Positions 8,016 through 14,792 are shown, counted from the first letter of the stretch. The stretch is 15,581 bases of DNA from an uncultured Oscillospiraceae bacterium (GCA_905234005.1 CAJOFW010000011.1:10263-25843), one strand, 5' to 3'. The notes: generated by a model not told the origin, from the sequence alone. A program made the numbers and translations.

Positions 8016-8029
8016 ATCGTATATTATAT
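8009..8029. promoter_or_regulatory. AT-rich palindrome over the -10 and start point, probable operator
   Basis: ATATAATAT, then CGT, then ATATTATAT: two perfect nine-base inverted arms. They cover the -10 box and the predicted start point, so a bound dimeric regulator would block RNA polymerase. A nested, shorter dyad (CGATAT-A-ATATCG, 8007-8019) overlaps it. The regulator is unknown; the XRE-family gene at 9034 is one local candidate. Confidence 0.5.
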
Positions 8030-8095
8030 AGGCTGGAAGAGTATGCCTGTTCACGGCTCCCCCCTCCGGCCGTCACACGAACGGGGGTTCGCGGC

Positions 8096-8941
8096 ATGAC
8101 GTACATACTCTACAATCCCCTCGCAAACGGCGGAAACGGCGAGGCGGGCGTATCGTCGCTCATGGAGACGTTCGCGGCGGAGCGGCCCGAGGCGGTCGAC
8201 CTCACGTCGATCGACGCCGCCGCGTTTTTCGCCGCGTGCGCGGCCGACGACAGGGTCATCCTCTGCGGCGGCGACGGCACGCTCCACCGCCTCGTGAACG
8301 CCCTCGGCGGAGCGGCCCCGGCGGTGCCCGTGCATCTGTGGCGCTTCGGCACCGGCAACGATTTTCTGCGCGACGCCGCCCCCCGGGACGCCCGGAGCCT
8401 CCTTCTGAACCCGTACCTCGACGGTCTGCCCGCCGCCGACGTGGGCGGAAGGCGCGTCTTCTATCTCAACGGCTGCTCGGTCGGCGTGGACGCGCTCGTA
8501 TGCCGTCTTTTGAACGAGTGCCGCGCCGAAAACCGGAGGGCGGGCTACGTCTCCCTGGCCGTGCGGGCGATTTTGAAGCAATACCGGCCGATGAGCGGCC
8601 GCGTCACCGTGGACGGCGTGACCGTCGCCTACGACAAAATCTGGCTCGCCGCCGCGATGAACGGCCGCTACCAGGGCGGCGGCATGAAATTCGCCCCCGA
8701 TCAGGATCGCGCCGGCGATACGCTGTGCTGCCTCGTCTGGCACGGCACGACGCCGCCGGGCACGCTGCTGCGCTTCCCCTCCGTCATGATCGGGCGGCAC
8801 GCGATGTTCCGCAAATACTGCGATTTCCGCTATGGGCGCAAGATCGCCGTGGAGCTGGACGCCCCCGCCGACATCCAGCTCGACGGCGAGACGTACAGCG
8901 GCGTGACGGCCTACGCCGCCCGCAAGCCCGGCCAGCCCTGA
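8096..8941 (+). CDS. Diacylglycerol kinase-family lipid kinase (DAGK catalytic domain)
   Basis: A 281-residue cytosolic kinase of the DAGK_cat/YegS/BmrU group, which phosphorylates diacylglycerol or a related lipid with ATP. The nucleotide motif CGGDGTLHRLVN (57-68) is present, as are GTGNDF (85-90), GGGMKFAP (194-201) and the LDGE segment (262-265) that carries the catalytic acid in the family. Length is near the family's usual 290-300 residues. The usual Asn of GGDGTLNE is His here (H64), a modest departure. GGGGG at 8083-8087 precedes the ATG by eight bases. It faces plsY across a divergent promoter region; both genes work on phosphatidate-level lipids, so coordinated control is plausible. 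DgkB or an undecaprenol/sphingoid kinase are alternative readings. Confidence 0.87.
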   Translation: MTYILYNPLANGGNGEAGVSSLMETFAAERPEAVDLTSIDAAAFFAACAADDRVILCGGDGTLHRLVNALGGAAPAVPVHLWRFGTGNDFLRDAAPRDARSLLLNPYLDGLPAADVGGRRVFYLNGCSVGVDALVCRLLNECRAENRRAGYVSLAVRAILKQYRPMSGRVTVDGVTVAYDKIWLAAAMNGRYQGGGMKFAPDQDRAGDTLCCLVWHGTTPPGTLLRFPSVMIGRHAMFRKYCDFRYGRKIAVELDAPADIQLDGETYSGVTAYAARKPGQP

Positions 8942-8949
8942 CCCCCTCC

Positions 8950-9038
8950 GGCGCAAAGCCCGACGCGGGGCAAAACCCCACACAGGGCAAAACCCCACAC
9001 AGGGCGCAAACCCCCACACAAGGAGCAAACCCCATGAC
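8950..9038 (+). repeat. Degenerate 17-19 bp tandem repeats in the XRE gene leader
   Basis: Two exact adjacent copies of GGGCAAAACCCCACACA (8968-8984 and 8985-9001) are followed by a 19-base variant (9002-9020) and a further variant (from 9021) that runs into the start codon at 9034. A weaker copy precedes them (from 8950). The array fills the gap between the kinase stop and the XRE gene. In the last copy the repeat has become AAGGAG (9020-9025), which is the ribosome-binding site, eight bases from the ATG. Confidence 0.85.
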
Positions 9039-9648
9039 ACTCGAAGACTTAAAGCTGGTCGTGGCCAGCAACCTCATAAAGCTCCGGCAGGCCGCCGGCA
9101 TGACGCAGGCGGAGCTGGGCGAAAAGCTCAACTACTCGGACAAGACCGTCTCGAAGTGGGAGCGCGCCGATTCGATGCCGGACGCGTTCGTGCTGCTGCG
9201 GCTCTCGGAGATATACGGCACGACGGTCGACGCCCTCCTCAGCGAGGCGGCGCCGTGGCAGGACCCGGTGGAGGCCGAGCGCGAGGCCGAACGCGCCGCC
9301 CTGCCGAAATTCTCGAGCCGCGTCGTCACGATGGTGGCCATCGCCGGGATATGGACGATGGCGGTATTGATGTTCGTGATCTTCTGGCTTGCGATGGACA
9401 TTCTTCTCTGGCAGGTGTTCGCCGTGGCGGTGCCCATCTCGCTGATCACGCTTCTCGTTTTGAACTCCGTATGGAATAAGGGGCGGCACAACCTCATCAT
9501 CGTCATGGCCCTCGTCGCCTGCGCGGCGGCGCTTGTGGTTCTTCTGCTGCCGAAGCATCCGTGGCAGGTTTTCCTCGTGCTGATCCCGGCGGAGGTCGTC
9601 GTGGTGCTCAGCTTCCATATCCGGAGCCGGGAGCGCAGAAAGCCTTGA
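9034..9648 (+). CDS. XRE-family HTH regulator with a four-helix membrane domain
   Basis: A 204-residue protein. Residues 10-70 form a Cro/C1-type helix-turn-helix domain (LRQAAGMTQAELGEKLNYSD, then KTVSKWERADSMPD), which binds DNA as a dimer. A charged linker (about 74-95) leads to four hydrophobic segments (about 96-119, 124-145, 153-172, 177-194), with a basic end RSRERRKP. It should therefore be tethered to the membrane and sense a membrane or extracellular condition. The frame is open far upstream (to 8236), but that reads the repeat array; ATG 9034 has AAGGAG eight bases before it and starts the HTH domain. It follows the lipid kinase by 92 bases with no terminator seen, so the two are probably co-transcribed. 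Targets are unknown; the palindrome at 8009-8029 is a candidate. Confidence 0.88.
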   Translation: MTLEDLKLVVASNLIKLRQAAGMTQAELGEKLNYSDKTVSKWERADSMPDAFVLLRLSEIYGTTVDALLSEAAPWQDPVEAEREAERAALPKFSSRVVTMVAIAGIWTMAVLMFVIFWLAMDILLWQVFAVAVPISLITLLVLNSVWNKGRHNLIIVMALVACAAALVVLLLPKHPWQVFLVLIPAEVVVVLSFHIRSRERRKP

Positions 9649-9688
9649 AAATACCGACATTCTCCGATTCGTAGAGCCAAAATTCCAC

Positions 9689-9717
9689 ACGGCGTAGAGC
9701 TTTTCCGCGCCGTTTTT
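9689..9717 (+). terminator. Possible weak terminator after the XRE gene
   Basis: ACGGCG (9689-9694) pairs with CGCCGT (9708-9713) across a 13-base loop and is followed by T to 9717. The stem is short, so termination may be partial. Confidence 0.4.
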
Positions 9718-9749
9718 CCGTATCGTGGAGACGCTTTCCGAACCGGAGG

Positions 9750-9778
9750 TTGCGCCGGCGGGCCGGTCGTGGTAGAGT
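9750..9778 (+). promoter_or_regulatory. Possible promoter for the DegV gene
   Basis: TTGCGC (9750-9755), 17 bases, TAGAGT (9773-9778), preceded by TGG (extended -10). The start would lie near 9785, about 23 bases before the ATG. The hexamers are imperfect. Confidence 0.42.
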
Positions 9779-9807
9779 ATGTCAACCCAAACCACGGAGG
9801 TATCGCC

Positions 9808-10695
9808 ATGAACGATTATATATTGAGCTGCTGCTCGGTCGCCGACCTGTCGCAGGAGCATTTCGACCGCATCGGCGTGCATTACGTCTGCTTCCACTAC
9901 TTCCTCGACGGCGTGGAGTATCCCGACGACCTCGGCAAGTCCATCTCCTTCCCCGACTTCTACGAGGCGATGGCAAACGGCGCGGACACGCGCACGTCGC
10001 AGGTCAGCATCTCGGACTATCTCGACCACTGGACGCCGTTTCTCGAGGACGGAAAGGACATCCTGCACGCGACGCTCTCGTCCGGCATCTCGGGCACGTA
10101 CAACTCCGCCGTCAGCGCCGCGTCCATCGCCCGTGAGCGCTACCCCGACCGGAAGATCTACGTCGTCGACTCCCTCAGCGCGTCCTCGGGCTTCGGCCTC
10201 GTCATGGACACGCTGGCGGAAAAGCGTGACGCCGGCATGAGCATCGAAGAGCTGCGCGACTGGCTCGAGGCGAACCGGCTCAAAATGCACCACTGGTTCT
10301 TCTCGACCGACCTGACGTTCTTCGTCAAGGGCGGCCGCATCTCGAAGACGGCCGGCGTGTTCGGCGGCCTCCTGAACATCTGCCCGCTCATGAACATGGA
10401 CGACCTCGGACGGCTCGTCCCCCGCGAGAAGATCCGCACCAAGCAGCGCGTCATCCGCACGATCGTCGACCGCATGGCCGAGTACGCCGAGAACGGCACC
10501 GACTACGACGGCAAGTGCTTCATCTCGAACGCCGCCTGCGAGGACGACGCGAAGGAGGTCGCCCGCCTCATCGAGGAGCGCTTCCCGAAGCTGAACGGCA
10601 AGGTGCTCATCAACAGCATCGGCAACCTGATCGGCAGCCACACCGGCCCCGGCACCGTCGCCCTCTTCTTCTGGGGGAAGGAGCGCGAGCGGTAA
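9808..10695 (+). CDS. DegV family fatty-acid-binding protein
   Basis: A 295-residue cytosolic protein of the DegV/FakB type, which holds a single fatty acid; FakB proteins present exogenous fatty acid to the kinase FakA, making acyl-phosphate for PlsX/PlsY. Visible motifs are TRTSQVS (61-67), LSSGISGTYNSA (90-101), VKGGRIS (173-179) and the C-terminal SIGNLIGSHTGPGT (270-283). Length is typical. GGAGG at 9796-9800 lies seven bases before ATG 9808; an in-frame ATG-equivalent at 9769 overlaps the promoter and is unlikely. It has a possible promoter and a strong terminator of its own. FakA is not in the window. Whether this copy serves FakA or another partner cannot be read from sequence. Confidence 0.92.
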   Translation: MNDYILSCCSVADLSQEHFDRIGVHYVCFHYFLDGVEYPDDLGKSISFPDFYEAMANGADTRTSQVSISDYLDHWTPFLEDGKDILHATLSSGISGTYNSAVSAASIARERYPDRKIYVVDSLSASSGFGLVMDTLAEKRDAGMSIEELRDWLEANRLKMHHWFFSTDLTFFVKGGRISKTAGVFGGLLNICPLMNMDDLGRLVPREKIRTKQRVIRTIVDRMAEYAENGTDYDGKCFISNAACEDDAKEVARLIEERFPKLNGKVLINSIGNLIGSHTGPGTVALFFWGKERER

Positions 10696-10732
10696 TACCG
10701 GCCGTCTCCGCGTCATCCCGTCATCCCATCGG

Positions 10733-10768
10733 CAGGCGCCGCGATTGCATCGCGGCGCCTGTTTTTTT
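10733..10768 (+). terminator. Strong intrinsic terminator after DegV
   Basis: CAGGCGCCGCGA (10733-10744) pairs perfectly with 10750-10761; a further T:A pair leaves a three-base loop. It is followed at once by seven T (10762-10768). Transcription from degV should stop here before the aminotransferase promoter. Confidence 0.92.
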
Positions 10769-10827
10769 GTTCCGAACCGTCCCGGCCCCGCGGCGCGAAA
10801 AACATACGGGCTTTCGACTGGTATTTC

Positions 10828-10856
10828 TTGACACGCAAATGTCGCTATGTTATTCT
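10828..10856 (+). promoter_or_regulatory. Promoter for the exported aminotransferase-fold gene
   Basis: A perfect TTGACA (10828-10833), 17 bases, then TATTCT (10851-10856) preceded by TGT, an extended -10. The start would lie near 10863, leaving a leader of about 58 bases. It is one of the best promoter matches in the window. Confidence 0.77.
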
Positions 10857-10920
10857 TTCGTCAGAAATCACCCCGCCGCCAAAGCGGTGCGCGGCGCGGT
10901 CTGTGAAAGGAGACAAACGC

Positions 10921-12312
10921 ATGAAAAAATCCGTATTGTCCGTCATTCTCGTCCTGTGCATGCTGCTGTCCGTCCCGGCGTTCGCGTCGGCGGAGAGCAT
11001 CACGCTCGACAACATCCGCGACTACGTCGTCGGCCTTGACACGGAGGTCGAGCTGGGCGACGGGACGATGCAGCCCGCGATCAACTTCGACAACGGCGCG
11101 ACGACCCCGGCGCTGACGCCGGTGCTCGAGGCGGTCGAGGAATCGCTGACGATGTACGGCTCCATCGGCCGCGGCAAGGGCCAGAAGTCGACGTACTCCA
11201 CGGCGGTATACGAGGCGACCCGGGACAAGGTGCTGTCGTTCGTAAACGCCGACCCGGACGCCTACACGGTGTTCTACGTGAACAACACGACAGACGGCCT
11301 GAACAAGCTCGCCTCCGCCCTGATCGGGAGCGAGGACGACGTCGTCCTGACCTCCCGGATGGAGCACCACGCGAACGACCTGTCCTGGCGTGAGCGGTGC
11401 ACGACGATCTACGCCGAGGTGGACGAGTACGGCCGCCTCGATCTCGCCGACATGGAGCGGCTTCTGCGGGAGTATGACGGCGCGGTCGACTACGTGTCCG
11501 TCACGGCGGCCTCGAACGTCACGGGCTACGTGAACGACGTGCACGCCATCGCGAAGCTTGCCCACAGCTACGGCGCGAAGATCATCGTCGACGGCGCGCA
11601 GATCGTGGCGCACCGGGCGTTCTCGATGCTCGGCGACACGCCCGAGGAGAACATCGACTTCTTCGTATTCTCCGCGCATAAGATGTACTCCCCGTTCGGC
11701 GGCGGCGCGGTCGTGGGCCTCACGGACGTGCTGAACGAGCATCTGCCCGAATTCTACGGCGGCGGTATCGTCGACGTGGTGTCCGACTACGACGTGACGT
11801 TCCTGTCCGCCCCCGAGCGCTACGAGGCCGGCAGTCCGAACTATCCCGGCGTCGTCGGCCTCGGCGCGGCGATCGACATCCTCGAGGAGGTCGGCTTCGA
11901 CGCCATCGCCGCACACGAGCAGGCGCTTCTGCGCCGCATCATCGACGGGCTTCTCGCCATCGACGGCGTGACCGTCTACGGCGACACGGAGAACATCGCC
12001 GACAAGGTCGGCGTCGTGACGTTCAACATCGACGGCATCGGCCACGGCGACGTGGCGAACGCCCTCGCGGAGAACGCCGGCGTGGCCGTGCGGCAGGGGG
12101 CGTTCTGCTCGCACCCGTATGTGTTCCGTCTGCTCGGCATCCCCGACGAGGAGATCACCGAGGAGATGTACGAGGACGACTTCTCCATGCCCGGCATGGT
12201 ACGTGTGAGCTTCGGCATCTACAACACCGAGGAGGAGGTCGACGCGTTCCTCGAAGCCGTCCGCCTCATCGCCGCCGAAGCCGCCGAGGCCTCGGTCGAA
12301 CCCGCGGCGTAA
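10921..12312 (+). CDS. Predicted exported class V aminotransferase / cysteine desulfurase-like PLP enzyme
   Basis: A 463-residue PLP fold type I protein related to SufS/CsdA cysteine desulfurases. Active-site positions are intact: MEHHAND with H150 for ring stacking, IIVDGAQ with D224 for the pyridine nitrogen, FSAHKMYSPFG with K254 as the Schiff-base lysine, and RQGAFCSHP with C396 at the desulfurase cysteine position. Residues 1-24 are a textbook Sec signal peptide: MKKSV, a hydrophobic core, then PAFASA with cleavage expected after A24; there is no lipobox or twin arginine. ATG 10921 has AAGGAG eight bases upstream and a good promoter, so the signal is truly at the start. An internal ATG (residue 50) would give a cytosolic form but has a poor ribosome site. 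The gene stands alone between terminators. Substrate and the way PLP is acquired outside the cell are unknown. Confidence 0.83.
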   Translation: MKKSVLSVILVLCMLLSVPAFASAESITLDNIRDYVVGLDTEVELGDGTMQPAINFDNGATTPALTPVLEAVEESLTMYGSIGRGKGQKSTYSTAVYEATRDKVLSFVNADPDAYTVFYVNNTTDGLNKLASALIGSEDDVVLTSRMEHHANDLSWRERCTTIYAEVDEYGRLDLADMERLLREYDGAVDYVSVTAASNVTGYVNDVHAIAKLAHSYGAKIIVDGAQIVAHRAFSMLGDTPEENIDFFVFSAHKMYSPFGGGAVVGLTDVLNEHLPEFYGGGIVDVVSDYDVTFLSAPERYEAGSPNYPGVVGLGAAIDILEEVGFDAIAAHEQALLRRIIDGLLAIDGVTVYGDTENIADKVGVVTFNIDGIGHGDVANALAENAGVAVRQGAFCSHPYVFRLLGIPDEEITEEMYEDDFSMPGMVRVSFGIYNTEEEVDAFLEAVRLIAAEAAEASVEPAA

Positions 12313-12334
12313 GCGTTTTTGCATCACCGACGCA

Positions 12335-12375
12335 AAGCCCCGCACCGGTTTTCGGTGCGGGGCTTCATGCTTTTT
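12335..12375 (+). terminator. Intrinsic terminator after the aminotransferase-fold gene
   Basis: AAGCCCCGCACCG (12335-12347) pairs perfectly with 12353-12365 across a five-base loop. A run of five T (12371-12375) follows after CATGC; GCAT at 12321-12324 can pair with ATGC (12367-12370) to bring the T-run next to an extended stem. On the minus strand the hairpin could also stop folD readthrough, though its T-run there is poor. Confidence 0.65.
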
Positions 12376-12480
12376 CCTGAAAGAAAAAGGTTCAAAAAGA
12401 ACTTTGTATTCGCTTCGAAAAGACAGCGTTTCCAAGACTTTGCGCCCGGTAACGAGACGAAGCTTTTCATTGGAGAACAG
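12366..12480. other. AT-rich intergenic island between convergent genes
   Basis: About 115 bases markedly richer in A and T than the flanks. It contains a seven-pair dyad CTTTTTC (12370-12376) / GAAAAAG (12383-12389), and short complementary stretches such as GAAAAG and CTTTTC. No start codon with a ribosome site and no promoter is convincing. It may be an extragenic dispersed repeat or the folD 3' end region. Confidence 0.4.
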
Positions 12481-12482
12481 TA

Positions 12483-13333
12483 TCAGAAGCCGGTATCGCC
12501 CGCCCGCTCCGCCGCCTCGACGGCGTGGGCGGCGAGCAGGGCGCTGGTGACCGTGCCGACGCCGCCGGGGACGGGGGTGATCGCGGCGACGATCGGCTCC
12601 GCCTCGTCGAAGCGGACGTCGCCGCAGAGCCTGCCCTTTTCCCCGTTCCACGATATGCCCACGTCGACGACCGTCTGTCCGGGCCGGAAGCAGTCGGCGC
12701 CGAGCGATTCCATTTTTCCCGACGCGGCCACGACGATGTCCGCCTCCCGCACCACGGCGGGGAGGTCACGCGTGCCCGTGTGGCAGATCGTGACGGTGGC
12801 GTTGTCACGCAAAAGCAGCATCGCCGCCGGCCGTCCCACGACGAGGCTGCGGCCGATCACGGCGGCGCGGCTGCCCGCGATCCCGACGCCGTAATGCTTC
12901 AGCACCGCGACCACCGCCTCGGCGGTGCAGGGCGGAAAGCCGACCCGCGCCCGCGTGAACACGCCGGCGAGGGAGCCGTCCGTGCCTTGCCGACGGCCAG
13001 CATCCGACGGGCGCGTTCGCCGTCGATGTGCGGCGGAAGGGGCCGGAGCATCAGGATGCCGTGGACGGCGTCGTCCCGGTTCAGGCCGTCCAGCGTCCGA
13101 TAGAAGTCGTCCGCCGGGACGTCCGCCGGGAGCGTCACCCGCCGCACGTCGACGCCGACGGCCCCGCAGCGTTTGACCGCCCCGTTTTCGTAGGCGACGT
13201 CGTCGTCCCGCGCTCCGACGCGCAGGATCGCGAGCGTCGGAGCGACGCCCCGCGCCCGCAGCGCCGATGCACGGGCGGTCGTTTCCCCGTTCAGCGCCGC
13301 CGTGACCGGCGCGCCCTTCAGAAGCTCTGCCAT
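12483..13333 (-). pseudogene. folD: folD, frameshifted: methylene-THF dehydrogenase (cyclohydrolase)
   Basis: Two overlapping minus-strand frames together give one FolD, the enzyme interconverting methylene-, methenyl- and formyl-tetrahydrofolate. The N-terminal domain runs from ATG 13333 to about 12986 (ILRVGARDDDVAYEN, GILMLRPLPPHI). The NAD(P)-binding domain continues in another frame from about 12984 (VGFPPCT, VIGRSLVVGRP, VVDVGI, ITPVPGGVGTVT) to the stop at 12483. One missing base between 12985 and 12984 explains it: restoring it gives K-D-T-D-G, matching the family's KDVDG. No homopolymer or slippery heptamer is there. Start 13333 has GGGGAG seven bases upstream, inside the gltS end. 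The catalytic Lys (Y+4) is Ala52 and the usual Gln before PLP is replaced (MLRPLP), a variant expected to weaken cyclohydrolase activity. It is a real pseudogene or a sequence error. Confidence 0.85.
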
Positions 13334-13337
13334 GCTC

Positions 13338-14717
13338 TCACTCCCCATCCTTCTTTTTCCGGTGCGCCCTGACGACGAAGACGGTCAGGGCGATGTGGTA
13401 GACCGCCGCGAGGCCGAGCGTCACAAAGCACATCGCGGGCGAACGCGACGCAAGCCCGACGAACACGAGCATCGGCGCGCCCAGCACGATGCCGTAGCTC
13501 GAGCCGATGATCAGGTTGTTCGCCGCCGGGGTGCGCAGGTTCGGGTCGATCTCCCGCAGCAGCAGGACGCCGGAGCCGATCGTACCCGTGAGCATCCCGT
13601 ACATCGAGATCAGCCCCTCGTAGTAGTAGTCGCCGTAGGCGCGGCGGCACACGAATTTGAGGTACAGCCACGTCACAATCCCGCCCGCCGCGACGAGCAG
13701 TATAAACGGCAGCCACAGCCCGTGCAGATCCTGCAGGTCGATCGACGCGATACCGGCCACGATCATGATGTCGAAGAAGAACCCGGACAGGCGGTTTAAC
13801 AGGTAGTTGTTCTGGTACTGGCGGCGCACAAGCCCCGCCGCCTTCGCCTTCTCGAGCAGCGTCCGCACAAGGATCGCGAGAGCCGAGCCGACGATGAAGT
13901 TGAAGCCCCACAGCAGCGTGTTGACCGTGCCCGCCAGCGATTCCGATATCGCCGCGACGCCCGACGTGAGGCCCCATGTGACGAGGTACGTCAGAAGGTA
14001 CACGAGCAGCACCATCGCGAGCTGCACCGAGAGCTTGTCGATCGAGTCGGACACGGCGATCTCGCCGTCGTCCTGAAAGAAGCTCAGGTCGGGCGCTTCG
14101 TCCGTCCGCCGGTCGCCGGCGCTGACGGCTCCCCTGCGGGCGAGGATATTGAGCATGACGACGCCGACGACGCAGGCGCAGATATACCCCGCCGCCGCGA
14201 CGGCCAGCCCGAAGCTGCGCCCGCCGGCAAAGCCGAGCGATTCATACGTCGCGCCGACGTTGTTCGCCTGTCCCGGCCCCTGACCGAAGCCCATCGGTAA
14301 GAGAAGCCCCGCCGCCTTGAACAGGCCGGGCATGACCGTGTACGAGAGCGCGAGCGTGATGACGAGGCCGGCCACGCCCTGGATGAGGTACGTCCCGACG
14401 ATGATCGCGCCGGATTTCGGCCCGGTCAGGTCGCCGCCCCGGCCCCCGCCGCGCATGACGCGCAGGCTCATGGCGATGAACCCGAGGGCGATGCAGTGGT
14501 AGACGAGTATTTCGAGAAAATCCTCGTCCATGCGCAGAACGCCGAGCTGCTTCAGGATCAGCAGGATGAATCCCGCGAGCACGGCGGTCGGCAGAAGGCT
14601 TTTGCGGATGAACGCGAACCGCTGGCGCAGAAAATTCGCGATCAGGATCGCCCCGGCGATGACGCCGAGCTGGATGACGACGTTCCAGAGGGCGGTGTTG
14701 GCGGCGGAAAAGTCCAT
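13338..14717 (-). CDS. GltS-type sodium/glutamate symporter family protein
   Basis: A 459-residue inner-membrane protein with ten or more hydrophobic segments, of the GltS (ESS) family that imports glutamate with Na+. The two re-entrant-type glycine-rich motifs expected in the two structural repeats are visible: GFGQGPGQANNVGATYE (143-159) and GMLTGTIGSG (374-383) followed by LREIDPN. A central cytoplasmic loop (about 194-228) is acidic and polar. ATG 14717 is chosen because GGGAGG (14730-14725) lies seven bases upstream; ATG 14723 is too close to that site, and the longer frame to 14816 overlaps the promoter. Its TGA lies four bases before the folD start, so the two form one operon. The motif is not the standard GHG of E. 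coli GltS, so the substrate may differ. Confidence 0.87.
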   Translation of the reverse strand: MDFSAANTALWNVVIQLGVIAGAILIANFLRQRFAFIRKSLLPTAVLAGFILLILKQLGVLRMDEDFLEILVYHCIALGFIAMSLRVMRGGGRGGDLTGPKSGAIIVGTYLIQGVAGLVITLALSYTVMPGLFKAAGLLLPMGFGQGPGQANNVGATYESLGFAGGRSFGLAVAAAGYICACVVGVVMLNILARRGAVSAGDRRTDEAPDLSFFQDDGEIAVSDSIDKLSVQLAMVLLVYLLTYLVTWGLTSGVAAISESLAGTVNTLLWGFNFIVGSALAILVRTLLEKAKAAGLVRRQYQNNYLLNRLSGFFFDIMIVAGIASIDLQDLHGLWLPFILLVAAGGIVTWLYLKFVCRRAYGDYYYEGLISMYGMLTGTIGSGVLLLREIDPNLRTPAANNLIIGSSYGIVLGAPMLVFVGLASRSPAMCFVTLGLAAVYHIALTVFVVRAHRKKKDGE

Positions 14718-14759
14718 ATTCATTCCTCCCTGCCCCGCGCCCACGCGCAGAGCGGCTCC

Positions 14760-14768
14760 ATTATAACA
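14760..14768 (-). promoter_or_regulatory. Extended -10 promoter for the gltS-folD operon
   Basis: On the minus strand TGT (14768-14766) is followed directly by a perfect TATAAT (14765-14760). The -35 position at 17-base spacing (TTTCTT) is poor, which is usual for extended -10 promoters. The start would lie near 14753, about 35 bases before the ATG. Confidence 0.55.
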
Positions 14769-14792
14769 CAATTTGCCCCATAAAGAAATTGT
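14768..14792. promoter_or_regulatory. Inverted repeat between divergent promoters
   Basis: ACAATTT (14768-14774) and AAATTGT (14786-14792) are perfect seven-base inverted arms 11 bases apart. One arm abuts the leftward extended -10 and the other overlaps the rightward -35. It could be an operator acting on both promoters, but seven AT-rich bases may arise by chance. Confidence 0.35.

Larger units (their letters stand above)
7750..8095. other. Divergent intergenic control region between plsY and the lipid kinase gene
   Basis: A 346-base gene-free stretch. The right half holds the leftward plsY promoter and the rightward lipid-kinase promoter, whose -10 elements are about 130 bases apart. The left part (7750-7869) is the GC-rich plsY leader, where I see only a five-pair hairpin possibility. 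No RNA gene or riboswitch consensus is recognisable. The segment 7905-7986 is GC-rich with no clear element. Confidence 0.7.

Noticed and set aside
8950..9038. The tandem repeats as a CRISPR array
   Set aside because: Units are 17-19 bases with no spacers between them and no cas genes nearby.
9049..10716. A 555-residue minus-strand frame opposite the XRE and DegV genes
   Set aside because: Mirror-image open frame typical of high-GC codon bias; the plus-strand genes carry motifs and ribosome sites.
10861..12651. A 596-residue minus-strand frame opposite the aminotransferase-fold gene
   Set aside because: Same cause; composition is Val/Asp/Arg/His-rich with no recognisable domain.
12975..12995. 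Programmed ribosomal frameshift in folD
   Set aside because: No X-XXY-YYZ slippery heptamer, no rare-codon or stop context at the junction and no conserved precedent; deletion or sequence error is simpler.
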